DNA of 64,000 nt from Bacillota bacterium (GCA_023386815.1 JAEWIZ010000021.1:1-64000), one strand, 5' to 3'; shown: positions 1 to 8,337, counted from the first letter of the stretch. Numbers and translations are program-made. The notes: generated from the sequence alone by a model not told the origin.

Positions 1-128
1 TGACAATGATTCCTCAGACCTGGACGTCCCTTTCTGGCGAGCAGGATATAAAATCCATGAACAGAATTCTTGACTTACTTGACGAGGATGATGATGTACA
101 GGAAGTATATCATAACTGGGATGAGTAA
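1..128 (+). CDS. yebC: C-terminal fragment of YebC/PmpR-family regulator (partial)
   Basis: Only the last 41 codons are inside the window, read in the frame starting at base 3 and ending with TAA at 126-128. The peptide contains MIPQTWTSLSG followed by an acidic LLDEDDDVQEVYHNWDE tail. That matches the conserved C-terminus of YebC/PmpR proteins, where an MIPQ strand precedes a 'DDDVQ-VYHN' end. Family members bind DNA or assist ribosomes at proline stretches. The identification rests on this short tail alone; the N-terminus lies outside the window. Confidence 0.75.
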   Translation, partial: TMIPQTWTSLSGEQDIKSMNRILDLLDEDDDVQEVYHNWDE

Positions 129-268
129 ATTTATAATTGTAAAAGCCCAGTAAATAAAGGGTATGAGCGATTATATATGAGATATATTGAACTTAAAATA
201 GGATAAAAATCATTCGGTTACGGTGTATGCAATGAATTGTGTGTATTCAGTTACGGATGTACAAAATT

Positions 269-315
269 TAAACCTTCTCAGCGTTTATAAATAAAGCGTA
301 TGAGGAGGTTTTTAT
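269..315 (+). terminator. Probable intrinsic terminator after yebC
   Basis: AAACCTTCTCAGCG pairs imperfectly with CGTATGAGGAGGTTT across an A/T loop and is followed by a T run. It lies about 140 bases after the yebC stop. The remaining intergenic stretch 129-451 holds this hairpin and the weak promoter listed next; I see no other gene in it. Confidence 0.55.
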
Positions 316-374
316 GTTAATGGTAAATTTATTATGTGCAACATAAATATTATTGGGACAAATCAAGCTTTTGT

Positions 375-406
375 TTGACATTTTATAAAAACATATAACA
401 TATAAA
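375..406 (+). promoter_or_regulatory. Possible promoter for the 452 gene
   Basis: A perfect -35 box TTGACA (375-380) is followed by A/T-rich sequence. The -10 box is uncertain: TATAAA at 401-406 lies 20 bases away and ACATAT at 398-403 lies 17 bases away. Confidence 0.4.
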
Positions 407-451
407 TGTAATGTTTCTTTGATAAATAATAAATAAGGAGATTACAAGAAA

Positions 452-1540
452 ATGAAAAAGAAGATTACTATTCTATGTGTTATGCTATGTATATGCCTTC
501 TAATTCCAACAACAGTTTATGCTGCTAATAATGAAACTGTTAAAGCAACTATTTCAAAATTGAAGATGTGTTTTGATGGGAGTCAAGTGAAAGGAAACGT
601 ATTAACCTATAATAAAGTAAATTATATTCCGGTCAGTCTTTTGACGGATAAACTTGGATTTAAGGTTTCTACCAGTGTTAAGACTAATAAACTCACTATT
701 ACTGAAAAGGTAAGTAAAGAAGATCTTCAAAATCAAGTCAGTTTATTAAATTCTAAAAATGGTGAACTTCAATCTCAAATAACGGAATTGAATAAGAAAC
801 TTCGTTTTTATAGTGGTGGTAAAGAAGATTATACTGGGGAAACGACGGATGATTATTTCAATAACGTTAATAGTGCAACTTCTATGGGAAATGCAGTATG
901 GCCAATAAAGAATAACGCTTTTATAAAGACAGAAAGAAGCAATGATAATGATACATGGTATAAAGTTAATTTATATGAAGGTAAGGGACTAACAGTAGCA
1001 CTAAAAGCTCAAATCGATACTGGTAGCATTAAGTTAGAACTGTATAACAAGGATGGTCGCCAATTAGATTATGGATATGCGACAAATGGTCAGTATGTTT
1101 CTTGCGGTAATCGGGCAAGTACAGATACAACATTATATGCAAAAGTATCAGGTGCTAAAGGTATTTATTATATAGGTTTTTACGATCAATATTATAATAA
1201 TACCTCCTCGCTGAACGATGAAAGAGACTATTTTGGATCATTAAATACGGCTCAAAAAATATCAAATGGTAATATGGAAAAAGTTGATGTTAATCTGACC
1301 AATTGGTATAGAGTTGATGTAGGTGAAAGTAAAACATTGTCAGTAAGTATTATTCCACAAATTGATTCGGGCAATCTAAAAATTGATTTATATAACTCGG
1401 ATGGTAAACAATTAGATTATGCCTATGGATCAAACGGAAAGGTTGCTAATGTTTCAAAACAAGCATCTACTGATTGTACATATTTCATCGCAATTTCAGG
1501 TTCCAAGGGTAAATATTATTTAAGCTATTCATTAAATTAA
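452..1540 (+). CDS. Secreted protein: stalk-like domain, coiled coil, two PPC-like repeats
   Basis: A 362-residue exported protein. Residues 1-24 form a signal peptide (KKK, hydrophobic core, then VYAA). Residues 30-85 resemble the copper-amine-oxidase-N-terminal 'stalk' domain common in clostridial surface proteins (YIPVSLLTDKLG). Residues 85-118 are a predicted coiled coil (LQNQVSLLNSKNGELQSQI). Two related beta-sandwich repeats follow, about 127-248 and 255-362, each with W-Y-x-V near the start and LYN-DG-QLDY-Y in the middle, as in pre-peptidase C-terminal domains. No catalytic motif is visible. It has an AAGGAG ribosome-binding site and its own terminator, so it is probably monocistronic. 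Likely a surface or matrix protein; the ligand is unknown. Confidence 0.7.
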   Translation: MKKKITILCVMLCICLLIPTTVYAANNETVKATISKLKMCFDGSQVKGNVLTYNKVNYIPVSLLTDKLGFKVSTSVKTNKLTITEKVSKEDLQNQVSLLNSKNGELQSQITELNKKLRFYSGGKEDYTGETTDDYFNNVNSATSMGNAVWPIKNNAFIKTERSNDNDTWYKVNLYEGKGLTVALKAQIDTGSIKLELYNKDGRQLDYGYATNGQYVSCGNRASTDTTLYAKVSGAKGIYYIGFYDQYYNNTSSLNDERDYFGSLNTAQKISNGNMEKVDVNLTNWYRVDVGESKTLSVSIIPQIDSGNLKIDLYNSDGKQLDYAYGSNGKVANVSKQASTDCTYFIAISGSKGKYYLSYSLN

Positions 1541-1544
1541 GAGC

Positions 1545-1590
1545 GAAAAAACTTTCTTAGATTACACAATTTTCTAAGAAAGTTTTTTTA
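1545..1590 (+). terminator. Intrinsic terminator
   Basis: AAAAAACTTTCTTAG pairs with CTAAGAAAGTTTTTTT immediately after the stop of the secreted protein: a strong stem with a T run. Sequence from 1591 to 1940 is A/T-rich with no confident gene. It contains only a 38-codon frame at 1769-1885 without a ribosome-binding site. Confidence 0.85.
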
Positions 1591-1940
1591 TTAATTTCGT
1601 TTCTGGGTTATAGCTATATAATAGCAATCTTGTATCAGTCGATTTAAACGATGACCTGTCGAAATATTCTAAACCTCAGTCTACATCTAACTACTTTGAT
1701 TAGCTTTTTATATTAAATTATATGGTAATATTTTGAAGAATGATGTAGAATTAATGTTGTAATTATATATGGACAAAAAAATATTTTCAGATTCCATGAA
1801 ACGATATGGAAAAAGGGCATCGAACACGGGTAATAATCGACAAATAAAACAGTTGTTAGATTATACAAAGTTTAGGAGCGATTAAATGAAGTTCACCTTA
1901 CGAGAAAACAAATTATCAGAAAAGAGAGGAAGATATTACT

Positions 1941-3635
1941 ATGACACGCAAAATCTCACGCACTTTTATATTCTTATTCATTTTTATTGTTCTCGCGGGA
2001 ACATCGATTACGCCCTCCCAAGCAGCTAAAATACAGTACAACATGGTTGAAACGCAAAGGTTCAAAGGGCGATATCAAGATATCATGAATAATTATATGT
2101 TCATAACAGATGTCGATGCTCTCGGAAAGTGGGAGACTGTCGGTATGGTTGATAAAATAGAAGTATTTAACCCGAAGAGAACTTATTTCAAAGAAATGTG
2201 CGTTGCTCGTACGTTTTTACCAAACGGTATTGTAATGACATATTATAATAAGCCGAATACTCTGCAGAAAGAAAATATCTTCCAATGGACAGACGGTTGG
2301 ACCAAGGGATATATTATGGGTGGTACTTCCTCACACATGCTAAATAATGAACAGACGGGTAATCCACCGTATGTCAGCAAGTATGAAATAAAGGTGATTG
2401 ATGGCAATTACTATATGTTTGTTGAAAACAAAGCTTCCGGAGATTATGCAAGAAGCGGACAAATACGTAATTATTCCGTATTCAAGAAAACCCATAATCT
2501 TAACGGTGATAGTAAACTTTTGACGCAGGTTGAACTTGCTAAGAAAGCAGTTGAGGAAGAGTATGCGAAATATTCCGATGTACCATCCAATGAAAGAAAA
2601 GTTGGAACCGGACAGAAGATTCCTTACAAAATGATGTTTCTCGTCTATACCAATGGCTGGTATGACCAAAAGCAATATACGATGAGTGAATCCACAATCA
2701 AAGGTTTCAAAAAAGGAGTTGCCGATTTAGAATCGTTGCTTGAAAACTTGACCCAAAACAATGTAGATGTAATGATCGACTATACGATCATAGACCGCAA
2801 GGTTTTAGCGACAAATGAGCACACGAATGAAAACACGGTCGGTATTTCGCTCACAACCGCCAAACCAGATATGGAGAAATATGCCCCAATCGGCGAGTAT
2901 AACTTCGTATATGCTGTTTCTTCCATACCTAATCCTGTGACTGGAGCGAATTACCAGCGCGTCTATGCCGAGCAAGGATTCTCTTCCAGTGACATTAGTT
3001 ATATAACCGAAGAAAATACGATGGGTATCGAAACGCATTTCATGCACGAAATGCTCCATGCATTTGAATTTAGAGCTGCACAGCCTATAGGCATTGAAAT
3101 GCCGCTTGAGCATCTCAGTTGCTGTGAGTTCCCCGTAGGATATGACAATTATATGCCCGGACATCCTTGGGAAACTGAAATGACAAAAGAGAATAGATTG
3201 TTTCTGAAAGCTGATATAAAATACATCGATCCAGCTACGAAGAAAATAAGTTATGTGGGGGTTTATCCGTCAATCTTCAAATATGTCACTGCCTGGCATA
3301 ATTATCTGGCAAGCGTGAAGTATGAAGCTGTTACTCGACCTACACCATCTACTGATCTGGCTGTGCCAGTCACCGGCATTACCTTGAGTACAACAAACGC
3401 AACTATAAATATCGGTGCTACCAAGAAAATATATGCCAGTGTTTTACCGAGCAATACAACCAATGAAAAAGTAAAATGGCGCAGCAGCAATCCAACGGTG
3501 GCAACAGTATCTTCAACAGGTTTGGTAAAAGGATTAAAGGGTGGTACAGTTACCATAACGGCAACAACTGTTAATGGTGGAAAACAAGCTACTTGTGAGG
3601 TGAAAGTTCGACCAACGCAATCAGCCAAAAAGTAA
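1941..3635 (+). CDS. Secreted HExxH protein with C-terminal Big2 domain
   Basis: A 564-residue exported protein. A signal peptide spans about 1-28 (RTFIFLFIFIVLAG, ending SQA/A). The central region has no family I can name, but contains HEMLH at residues 369-373, the HExxH zinc-metallopeptidase signature, in a segment TxFMHEMLHAFEFRA. A third ligand cannot be assigned by eye. Residues 470-560 are a bacterial Ig-like Big2 domain (VTGITLSTTNATINIGATKK, then WRSSNPTVATVSSTGLVKGL, then GTVTITATT). A good GAGAGGAAGA ribosome-binding site precedes the start. The role is inferred as a cell-surface or secreted zinc protease, possibly wall- or carbohydrate-attached through Big2. Confidence 0.65.
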   Translation: MTRKISRTFIFLFIFIVLAGTSITPSQAAKIQYNMVETQRFKGRYQDIMNNYMFITDVDALGKWETVGMVDKIEVFNPKRTYFKEMCVARTFLPNGIVMTYYNKPNTLQKENIFQWTDGWTKGYIMGGTSSHMLNNEQTGNPPYVSKYEIKVIDGNYYMFVENKASGDYARSGQIRNYSVFKKTHNLNGDSKLLTQVELAKKAVEEEYAKYSDVPSNERKVGTGQKIPYKMMFLVYTNGWYDQKQYTMSESTIKGFKKGVADLESLLENLTQNNVDVMIDYTIIDRKVLATNEHTNENTVGISLTTAKPDMEKYAPIGEYNFVYAVSSIPNPVTGANYQRVYAEQGFSSSDISYITEENTMGIETHFMHEMLHAFEFRAAQPIGIEMPLEHLSCCEFPVGYDNYMPGHPWETEMTKENRLFLKADIKYIDPATKKISYVGVYPSIFKYVTAWHNYLASVKYEAVTRPTPSTDLAVPVTGITLSTTNATINIGATKKIYASVLPSNTTNEKVKWRSSNPTVATVSSTGLVKGLKGGTVTITATTVNGGKQATCEVKVRPTQSAKK

Positions 3636-3720
3636 CATGGTACAACAGTAATACAGTAATAGTAACTGTGAGGATGATATTCTGGATACCTTTGAATAAA
3701 AAATTATGAGTTATCTATCC

Positions 3721-3768
3721 AAATCCACTGTCTATCATAGCTGTGCTATGGTAGACAGTTGGATTATT
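3721..3768 (+). terminator. Long hairpin, probable terminator
   Basis: CTGTCTATCATAG pairs with CTATGGTAGACAG over a 5-base loop, and the pairing extends into AATCC/GGATT. The stem is nearly perfect. The following sequence is ATTATTTAG rather than a clean T run, so it may be a terminator or an mRNA-end hairpin. Confidence 0.55.
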
Positions 3769-3784
3769 TAGAGGCTTTATTAGC

Positions 3785-3814
3785 TTGAAACCTAGAATAA
3801 AAATGTAGTATAAT
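3785..3814 (+). promoter_or_regulatory. Sigma-A-type promoter for the AraC/map pair
   Basis: TTGAAA at 3785-3790, an 18-base spacer and TATAAT at 3809-3814. It lies about 70 bases before the regulator start. Confidence 0.65.
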
Positions 3815-3884
3815 TAAATTCGCAACTTCTATCAGGAAAGATTCTTCTAGCTATGATAAAATAGCATTACAAGGAGTGAATGTA

Positions 3885-4253
3885 TTGTCAGTAAAAACAA
3901 TCGAAAATATGATAAACTGGGTAGAAACTAATTTAAAGAATGAGCCGACTCTTGAGAAAATGTCTGATTATGTTGGGTACTCATCCTTTTATTGTTCTGC
4001 AAAATTTCACGAAGTTGTGGGTATTTCATTTAAGGAATACGTAGTAAGGCGTAAGTTGACCCTGGCAGCATTGGATTTAAAAGAAACAAATCTTAAGATT
4101 ATTGATATTGCTGTTAAATATGGTTTTTCTTCTAATGAAGCTTTCTCAAGGGCATTTTATAAGAAATTTGGATACACTCCAAGTCAATTTCGTAAAGTCT
4201 TACCACAACTGTCTATGTATGATAAATCTGTCATATTCACGATTACTCCCTAG
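3885..4253 (+). CDS. Short AraC-type DNA-binding protein
   Basis: A 122-residue protein that is almost only an AraC/XylS double helix-turn-helix: first helix pair around LEKMSDYVGYSSFYCSAKFHE, second around IIDIAVKYGFSSNEAFSRAFYKKFGYTPSQFRK. Its size resembles MarA/SoxS or an AraC-GyrI protein that lacks the effector domain. I chose TTG at 3885, 8 bases after AAGGAG (3871-3876). The upstream in-frame GTG at 3876 overlaps that ribosome-binding site. It ends 20 bases before the methionine aminopeptidase gene and is probably cotranscribed with it. No ligand-binding domain is present, so activity may be set by expression level. Target unknown. Confidence 0.75.
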   Translation: MSVKTIENMINWVETNLKNEPTLEKMSDYVGYSSFYCSAKFHEVVGISFKEYVVRRKLTLAALDLKETNLKIIDIAVKYGFSSNEAFSRAFYKKFGYTPSQFRKVLPQLSMYDKSVIFTITP

Positions 4254-4273
4254 TAAAAGTATTGGAGCTTATT

Positions 4274-5149
4274 ATGATTGCAAAATTAGAAAGAAATGAT
4301 CCATGCTGGTGTGGAAGTGGCAGAAAATATAAAGTCTGCCATTTTAATACAGATGATAGAATAAATAAATACAAACAGCAAGGTTGTATTGTACCTCCCC
4401 AAAATATTATTAAATCCACGGCTCAAATTCAAGGAATACGAGAAAGCGGCAAGGTTAATAATGAAGTATTAGACTATATCTCAGAGCAGATCCAAATAGG
4501 AATGAGCACGGAAGAGATTAACGATTTGGTTAATTACAAGATGAAAGAACTGGGTGGTATTCCGGCTACCCTTGGATTTGAAGGTTATCCAAAAAGTGTA
4601 TGTACCTCAATCAACAACGAGGTTTGCCATGGGATACCCTCGAATAAAGTTATTTTAAAGGACGGAGATATTATTAATGTAGATGTAACAACTATTTTTG
4701 GAGGATACTTTGCAGACGCATCCAGAATGTTTTGCTTGGGAAATGTCAGTGAGGAACGCAAAAGATTAGTTGCTGTAGCAAGAAAGGCAATTGATGTCGG
4801 ACTCGAACAGGCAAGGGCCTGGAACTTCCTAGGTGATATCGGTCAGGCTATCAATGATTTTGTTCGATCCAATGGGTGTTCTGTTGTCAGGGAAATCGGT
4901 GGTCATGGGATTGGAAATGAATTTCATGAAGAGCCCTATGTCAGTTATGTTTCTAAAAAAGGAACAGAGATGCTATTGGTGCCGGGCATGGTATTTACAA
5001 TTGAGCCGATGGTGAACTTGGGCAAACCAGATGTGGTTCTTAATAAGAAAAACGGTTGGACAGTAAGTACAAAGGATGGAAAAGACTCAGCACAGTGGGA
5101 AGTAACGGTGTTAATTACAGACAATGGCTATGAAATACTCGCGTCCTAA
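4274..5149 (+). CDS. map: Type I methionine aminopeptidase with SEC-C zinc motif
   Basis: Removes the initiator methionine from nascent proteins. Residues 8-24 carry a SEC-C zinc knuckle (ERNDPCWCGSGRKYKVCH; C11, C13, C22, H23). The rest is the pita-bread peptidase fold, and all five metal ligands can be read: D137 (VDVTT), D148 (FADAS), H211 (GGHGIG), E244 (TIEPMV) and E276 (QWEVTV). I chose ATG at 4274, 6 bases after GGAG; a TTG further upstream would overlap that site. It sits behind a small AraC regulator, an unusual place for a housekeeping map gene, so it may be an accessory copy induced under a specific condition. 291 residues, full length for the SEC-C subgroup. Confidence 0.9.
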   Translation: MIAKLERNDPCWCGSGRKYKVCHFNTDDRINKYKQQGCIVPPQNIIKSTAQIQGIRESGKVNNEVLDYISEQIQIGMSTEEINDLVNYKMKELGGIPATLGFEGYPKSVCTSINNEVCHGIPSNKVILKDGDIINVDVTTIFGGYFADASRMFCLGNVSEERKRLVAVARKAIDVGLEQARAWNFLGDIGQAINDFVRSNGCSVVREIGGHGIGNEFHEEPYVSYVSKKGTEMLLVPGMVFTIEPMVNLGKPDVVLNKKNGWTVSTKDGKDSAQWEVTVLITDNGYEILAS

Positions 5150-5186
5150 TAAAAAAGCAACTATAATCTTAAGACAAATATAATAT

Positions 5187-5231
5187 ATCCTTCTGTACAA
5201 GGGCTGAATTAAAGGTACAGAAGGATTTTTA
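5187..5231 (+). terminator. Intrinsic terminator after map
   Basis: ATCCTTCTGTAC pairs perfectly with GTACAGAAGGAT and is followed by TTTTTATT. Confidence 0.9.
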
Positions 5232-5323
5232 TTCGTTGAGCATCGTTTGTTTATGGCTATCTGTGACGTTTGATTTCAGTAGTGAATATAATGATTATAA
5301 TTTAACCCCTAGGGAGTATTATA

Positions 5324-6139
5324 ATGGGATACTATGTTACTGTACCAGATAATGTGAATATATACGTGGAGGATCTCAATCCGAGAGGATGTAAAAAAAC
5401 AATTCTGTTTCTCCATGGCTGGCCAGGAAGTCACAATCTATTTGAGTATCAATTTGATCAGCTGCCCAAACTAGGTTATCGCTGCATAGGTATAGATACG
5501 AGAGGTTTTGGCAATTCGGATAAACCTTTTGACGGATATGATTATAACACCTTGGCGGATGATGTTAGATGCGTGGTGGAGGCTTTAGACTTGCATGATT
5601 TTATGCTAGTAGGACACTCTACCGGAGGTTCGATCGCGGTAAAATATATGGGACGCCATAAGGGTTATGGTGTAAGCAAGCTTGTACTAGTTGCTGCCGC
5701 CGCGCCTAGTTTGATTAAACGCCCGAATTTCCCTTATGGTGTGGATAAGGAGGTGGTTGATACGATCATAACAAATACCTATCAGGATCGCCCTCAGATG
5801 CTAAGGAATTTTGGTGATATCTTCTTCTTTCAGTATCTTACCGGAGCGTTCACAGATTGGTTTTTCCAACTGGGGTTACAAGCAGCAGGTTGGGCAACTG
5901 CGGCTGTTGCGGAAACCTGGAATCGGGAAGTGTTATTCACAGATCTGGAATCCATTCGCATTCCAACCTTAATTATTCATGGTATCCATGATAAAGTAGT
6001 ACCATATCAATTAGGTGAGGTACAACACCGGATGATTCGAAACTCTAAGCTGATGCCCTTTGAATTTTCCGGGCATGCTTCCTTCTATGACCAAAAAGAT
6101 GAATTTAACGAGGCTTTGGTAAAATTCATGGAAAGCTAG
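5324..6139 (+). CDS. Alpha/beta hydrolase (arylesterase/perhydrolase-like)
   Basis: A 271-residue cytoplasmic alpha/beta hydrolase with no signal peptide. The oxyanion motif is HGWPGS (31-36). The nucleophile elbow is GHSTGG with S99. The likely acid is D223 (IHGIHDKVVP) and the base H251 (SGHASF), so the triad is complete. The segment DTRGFGNSDKP and the overall length match non-haem peroxidase, arylesterase or epoxide-hydrolase-like members of the superfamily; substrate cannot be told from sequence. It is a single gene with its own terminator and a good GGGAG ribosome-binding site. Confidence 0.85.
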   Translation: MGYYVTVPDNVNIYVEDLNPRGCKKTILFLHGWPGSHNLFEYQFDQLPKLGYRCIGIDTRGFGNSDKPFDGYDYNTLADDVRCVVEALDLHDFMLVGHSTGGSIAVKYMGRHKGYGVSKLVLVAAAAPSLIKRPNFPYGVDKEVVDTIITNTYQDRPQMLRNFGDIFFFQYLTGAFTDWFFQLGLQAAGWATAAVAETWNREVLFTDLESIRIPTLIIHGIHDKVVPYQLGEVQHRMIRNSKLMPFEFSGHASFYDQKDEFNEALVKFMES

Positions 6140-6202
6140 TCATAAATACTTAGAACCAGTATAATAAATTAAGAATCAAATAAATAGGTATAAGTAAGTA
6201 CT

Positions 6203-6254
6203 ATAAATCCTTCGGCTTTTGTAGCTAATACAGTGAGCGGGAGGATTTATTTTT
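6203..6254 (+). terminator. Probable terminator after the hydrolase
   Basis: ATAAATCCT pairs with AGGATTTAT over a loop of about 30 bases and runs into TTTTTAG. Confidence 0.6.
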
Positions 6255-6347
6255 AGTTGAAAGAACTAGCAATGGTAGTATGGTCTAACACTTTCTAATA
6301 TAATTTTAAATTATTTCAAAAAAATCCCTAAAATTGTAAAATTGATA

Positions 6348-6376
6348 TTGAAATTAAAGGATATATATGTTATATT
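6348..6376 (+). promoter_or_regulatory. Promoter of the agr-type locus
   Basis: TTGAAA (6348-6353), a 17-base spacer and TATATT (6371-6376), about 50 bases before the first gene of the locus. Confidence 0.55.
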
Positions 6377-6426
6377 TTACCAGTAAACATTTTTTGAGAA
6401 AATATGTGAAATTTTGAGGTAAAACT

Positions 6427-7026
6427 ATGTTTATTAATATACTGTTGGCATTTTTCTATGCTAAGATAAAGGGCTATTCGATAAAACTTATCATAAAAGC
6501 TTATGCAATTTACCCTTTCGTTATTGTTGAAATGCTGTACTTATTTTTACAGTTTAATATCTTTATGGGAAATTACCATTATGTACAGTTTTCAGCTGTA
6601 TTTAAAAATATTTATTTCTTTACGTTGATTATTCCTCTTCTGGTTTACAAACTATATAAACCTGGATTTCTAGGGGCAGGCCTAATTATATTAGGAACGA
6701 TATTGAATCGATTTGTCATTAGTCAAAATGGTGGTAAGATGCCGGTGTTTGCATCTCTATCAAAGTTAACGGGCTATTATGACAGTTCCGCTATCTTAAC
6801 AGCGGACAAGCTTCACATCATCGGAAGTGAAGCCACTAAATATAAGATTTTAACTGATTTTATTGATGTAGGTTATTGTATCTTGAGCGTTGGTGACCTA
6901 TTAATACATGCAGTTGTTTTCCTCATAGTTTATGGTGTAATAAAGGAAGTGAATATAGGTTCTCGCAACCCGAAGGATAAAAGGAGGAGGATACCTTATG
7001 GAGACTTTCAAGGTGATCATGTTTGA
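6427..7026 (+). CDS. DUF5317-like membrane protein
   Basis: A 199-residue integral membrane protein with about five hydrophobic segments. The motif 'LNRFVISQNGGKMPV', then a hydrophilic segment and 'CILSVGDLLIH', is the pattern of DUF5317 proteins. It is the first gene of the agr-type locus and its 3' end overlaps the next gene by 29 bases. Its link to peptide signalling is by position only. The hydrophilic tail (NPKDKRRRIPYGDFQGDHV) is cytoplasmic by charge. Function unknown. Confidence 0.65.
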   Translation: MFINILLAFFYAKIKGYSIKLIIKAYAIYPFVIVEMLYLFLQFNIFMGNYHYVQFSAVFKNIYFFTLIIPLLVYKLYKPGFLGAGLIILGTILNRFVISQNGGKMPVFASLSKLTGYYDSSAILTADKLHIIGSEATKYKILTDFIDVGYCILSVGDLLIHAVVFLIVYGVIKEVNIGSRNPKDKRRRIPYGDFQGDHV

Positions 7027-7492
7027 ATTTATTTTAGGCTATATGCTGCAAGGGTTTGCTATCGTTCTTGGAATTTATACCTTTAATAAACAGGAGCTAA
7101 TTTTAAAGGATTATATCTTAGCAAGTGGCCTTGTGATGCTTGTTTCTTGTCTTGTAAGATTGCTACCGATTAGTTTTGGTGTACATACCATAATCAATAT
7201 GATGCTTTTGTTTATTATCTGTATTCTGTTGTTGAAAATGCCCATGTATACCACACTACGATCTATGTCACTGATAACAATTCTTTTACTTCTTTTTGAA
7301 ATGGTGGATGTAGCAGTAATCAGCTCGATTGTTGGAAGTGAAAGATTTGAGAACTTAATGCAGAATCCTTTGCATAAGTCAATGATCGGTGTACCTGCCA
7401 ATGTGTTGTTCATGGCATTTGTTGTTCTTACTAATTATCTCATGAAGAAGAAGGGGGATCATCATAGAAACGTTAGCTCATTACATGGCTGA
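6998..7492 (+). CDS. Membrane protein resembling a kinase-less AgrC sensor region
   Basis: A 164-residue protein made almost entirely of five or six transmembrane helices with short loops. 'ASGLVMLVSCLVRLLPISFGVHTIINM' and 'FEMVDVAVISSIV' resemble the N-terminal membrane input region of AgrC-like GHKL histidine kinases. There is no dimerisation helix, H-box or ATPase domain: the protein stops after the last helix with a short KKKGDHHR tail. It begins inside the preceding gene with a strong AAGGAGGAGG site and overlaps the AgrB frame, so the three genes are translationally coupled. It could be a stand-alone receptor, an AgrB partner or an immunity-like decoy. The similarity is my visual judgement. 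Confidence 0.55.
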   Translation: METFKVIMFEFILGYMLQGFAIVLGIYTFNKQELILKDYILASGLVMLVSCLVRLLPISFGVHTIINMMLLFIICILLLKMPMYTTLRSMSLITILLLLFEMVDVAVISSIVGSERFENLMQNPLHKSMIGVPANVLFMAFVVLTNYLMKKKGDHHRNVSSLHG

Positions 7493-8108
7493 AAAAATTG
7501 CATTCCAACTCAATTATGATGAGGATAAGAGAGCAGTGATTGCTTACGGATTAACGGCTATGATACAGATGATTACGATCTTTACCGTTATATCAGCAAT
7601 TGGTTTCCTATTACATATTTGGTACGAGTGCCTGGTGATATATCTAAGCGTTGGAATTATTAGAAAATCCACCGGTGGAGCGCATTCAAAATCCATGCTT
7701 GGATGCATTATTGTAAGTGTTTTATCGATTACGGGCTTATCGGTGATATCACGTTATGCTTTAGGCTTCACTTTTCCCGTTTATTTCAATCTTGCAGTTT
7801 TACTTTTAGTTTTCGCAATTGGTTTAATCGTTTTCTATCTACGCGTTCCAGTAGATTCTCCGAATAAGCCTATTGTAAGACCTGAAAAAATTAAAAGATT
7901 GAGAAAGCAAAGTTTTATTCTTTTAACGGTGCTATTTGCAATGTCTTTCATTCTTATAATTCTGGCTGACAAAATTACCAGATTTTATAGTATCGCTTTT
8001 AGCATCAGACTGGCAATGCTTTGGCAGGTGTTAACCTTGACAAAAACCGGTATTAAGCTGTTAGGAATGGTTGATGTAAGGATTAACAAAATCTTTGAAT
8101 TAGGATAG
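7485..8108 (+). CDS. agrB: AgrB-family peptide-processing membrane endopeptidase
   Basis: AgrB cuts the AgrD precursor at its C-terminal side and forms the thiolactone ring. The protein is polytopic with about six hydrophobic segments. The catalytic pair is visible in GGAHSKSMLGC: His67 and Cys74, spaced seven apart as in the family. The canonical ATG at 7485 has no ribosome-binding site. The frame is open upstream to 7446, and a strong AGAAGGGGG (7449-7457) sits 6 bases before an ATA codon at 7464. That would add IETLAHY, a typical AgrB-like beginning, so the true start may be non-canonical. The agrD gene follows after 92 bases. Confidence 0.9.
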   Translation: MAEKIAFQLNYDEDKRAVIAYGLTAMIQMITIFTVISAIGFLLHIWYECLVIYLSVGIIRKSTGGAHSKSMLGCIIVSVLSITGLSVISRYALGFTFPVYFNLAVLLLVFAIGLIVFYLRVPVDSPNKPIVRPEKIKRLRKQSFILLTVLFAMSFILIILADKITRFYSIAFSIRLAMLWQVLTLTKTGIKLLGMVDVRINKIFELG

Positions 8109-8200
8109 AGGGGACATGCTATCGTTAGCAATCCATCGAAATTTCCTATAAAGTATTTTGATTTTAAGCAAGGCCAATACATAAGGAAGGAGGCGCTAAT

Positions 8201-8329
8201 ATGAAAAAAAGAAATCTATTAACAGGTATTGCAGCAATCGCAACCGTATTCGCAACATTGATAGCATCTTCCGCTTGCTATTTTTGGTTCTATCAACCGG
8301 AAGAGCCTAAGAGTTTAAGCGACAAGTAG
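8201..8329 (+). CDS. agrD: AgrD-type cyclic lactone autoinducer precursor
   Basis: A 42-codon gene with a strong AAGGAAGGAGG ribosome-binding site. The peptide has a basic, amphipathic/hydrophobic leader (residues 1-25, ending IASSA), then C26-YFWF-Y, then an acidic, proline-containing tail QPEEPKSLSDK. The tail matches the AgrB recognition sequence of clostridial AgrD proteins; the C. perfringens precursor has CLWFT followed by HQPEEPKSL. By analogy the mature signal would be a five-residue thiolactone ring Cys26-Phe30 (CYFWF), possibly with one or two N-terminal residues, cleaved between F30 and Y31. The ring is inferred. Confidence 0.92.
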   Translation: MKKRNLLTGIAAIATVFATLIASSACYFWFYQPEEPKSLSDK

Positions 8330-8337
8330 TTTTGTTG

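Noticed and set aside
1769..1885. 38-codon frame upstream of the HExxH gene, followed by another short frame from 1886 with an integrase-like start (KFTLRENKLSEKRGRYYYD)
   Set aside because: No ribosome-binding site for the first. The second runs out of phase into the signal peptide of the 1941 gene. The resemblance to a site-specific integrase N-terminus is too short to call a mobile-element remnant.
8109..8200. Possible second small peptide gene between agrB and agrD
   Set aside because: No frame with a start codon, ribosome-binding site and plausible length is present; it appears to be an untranslated spacer.
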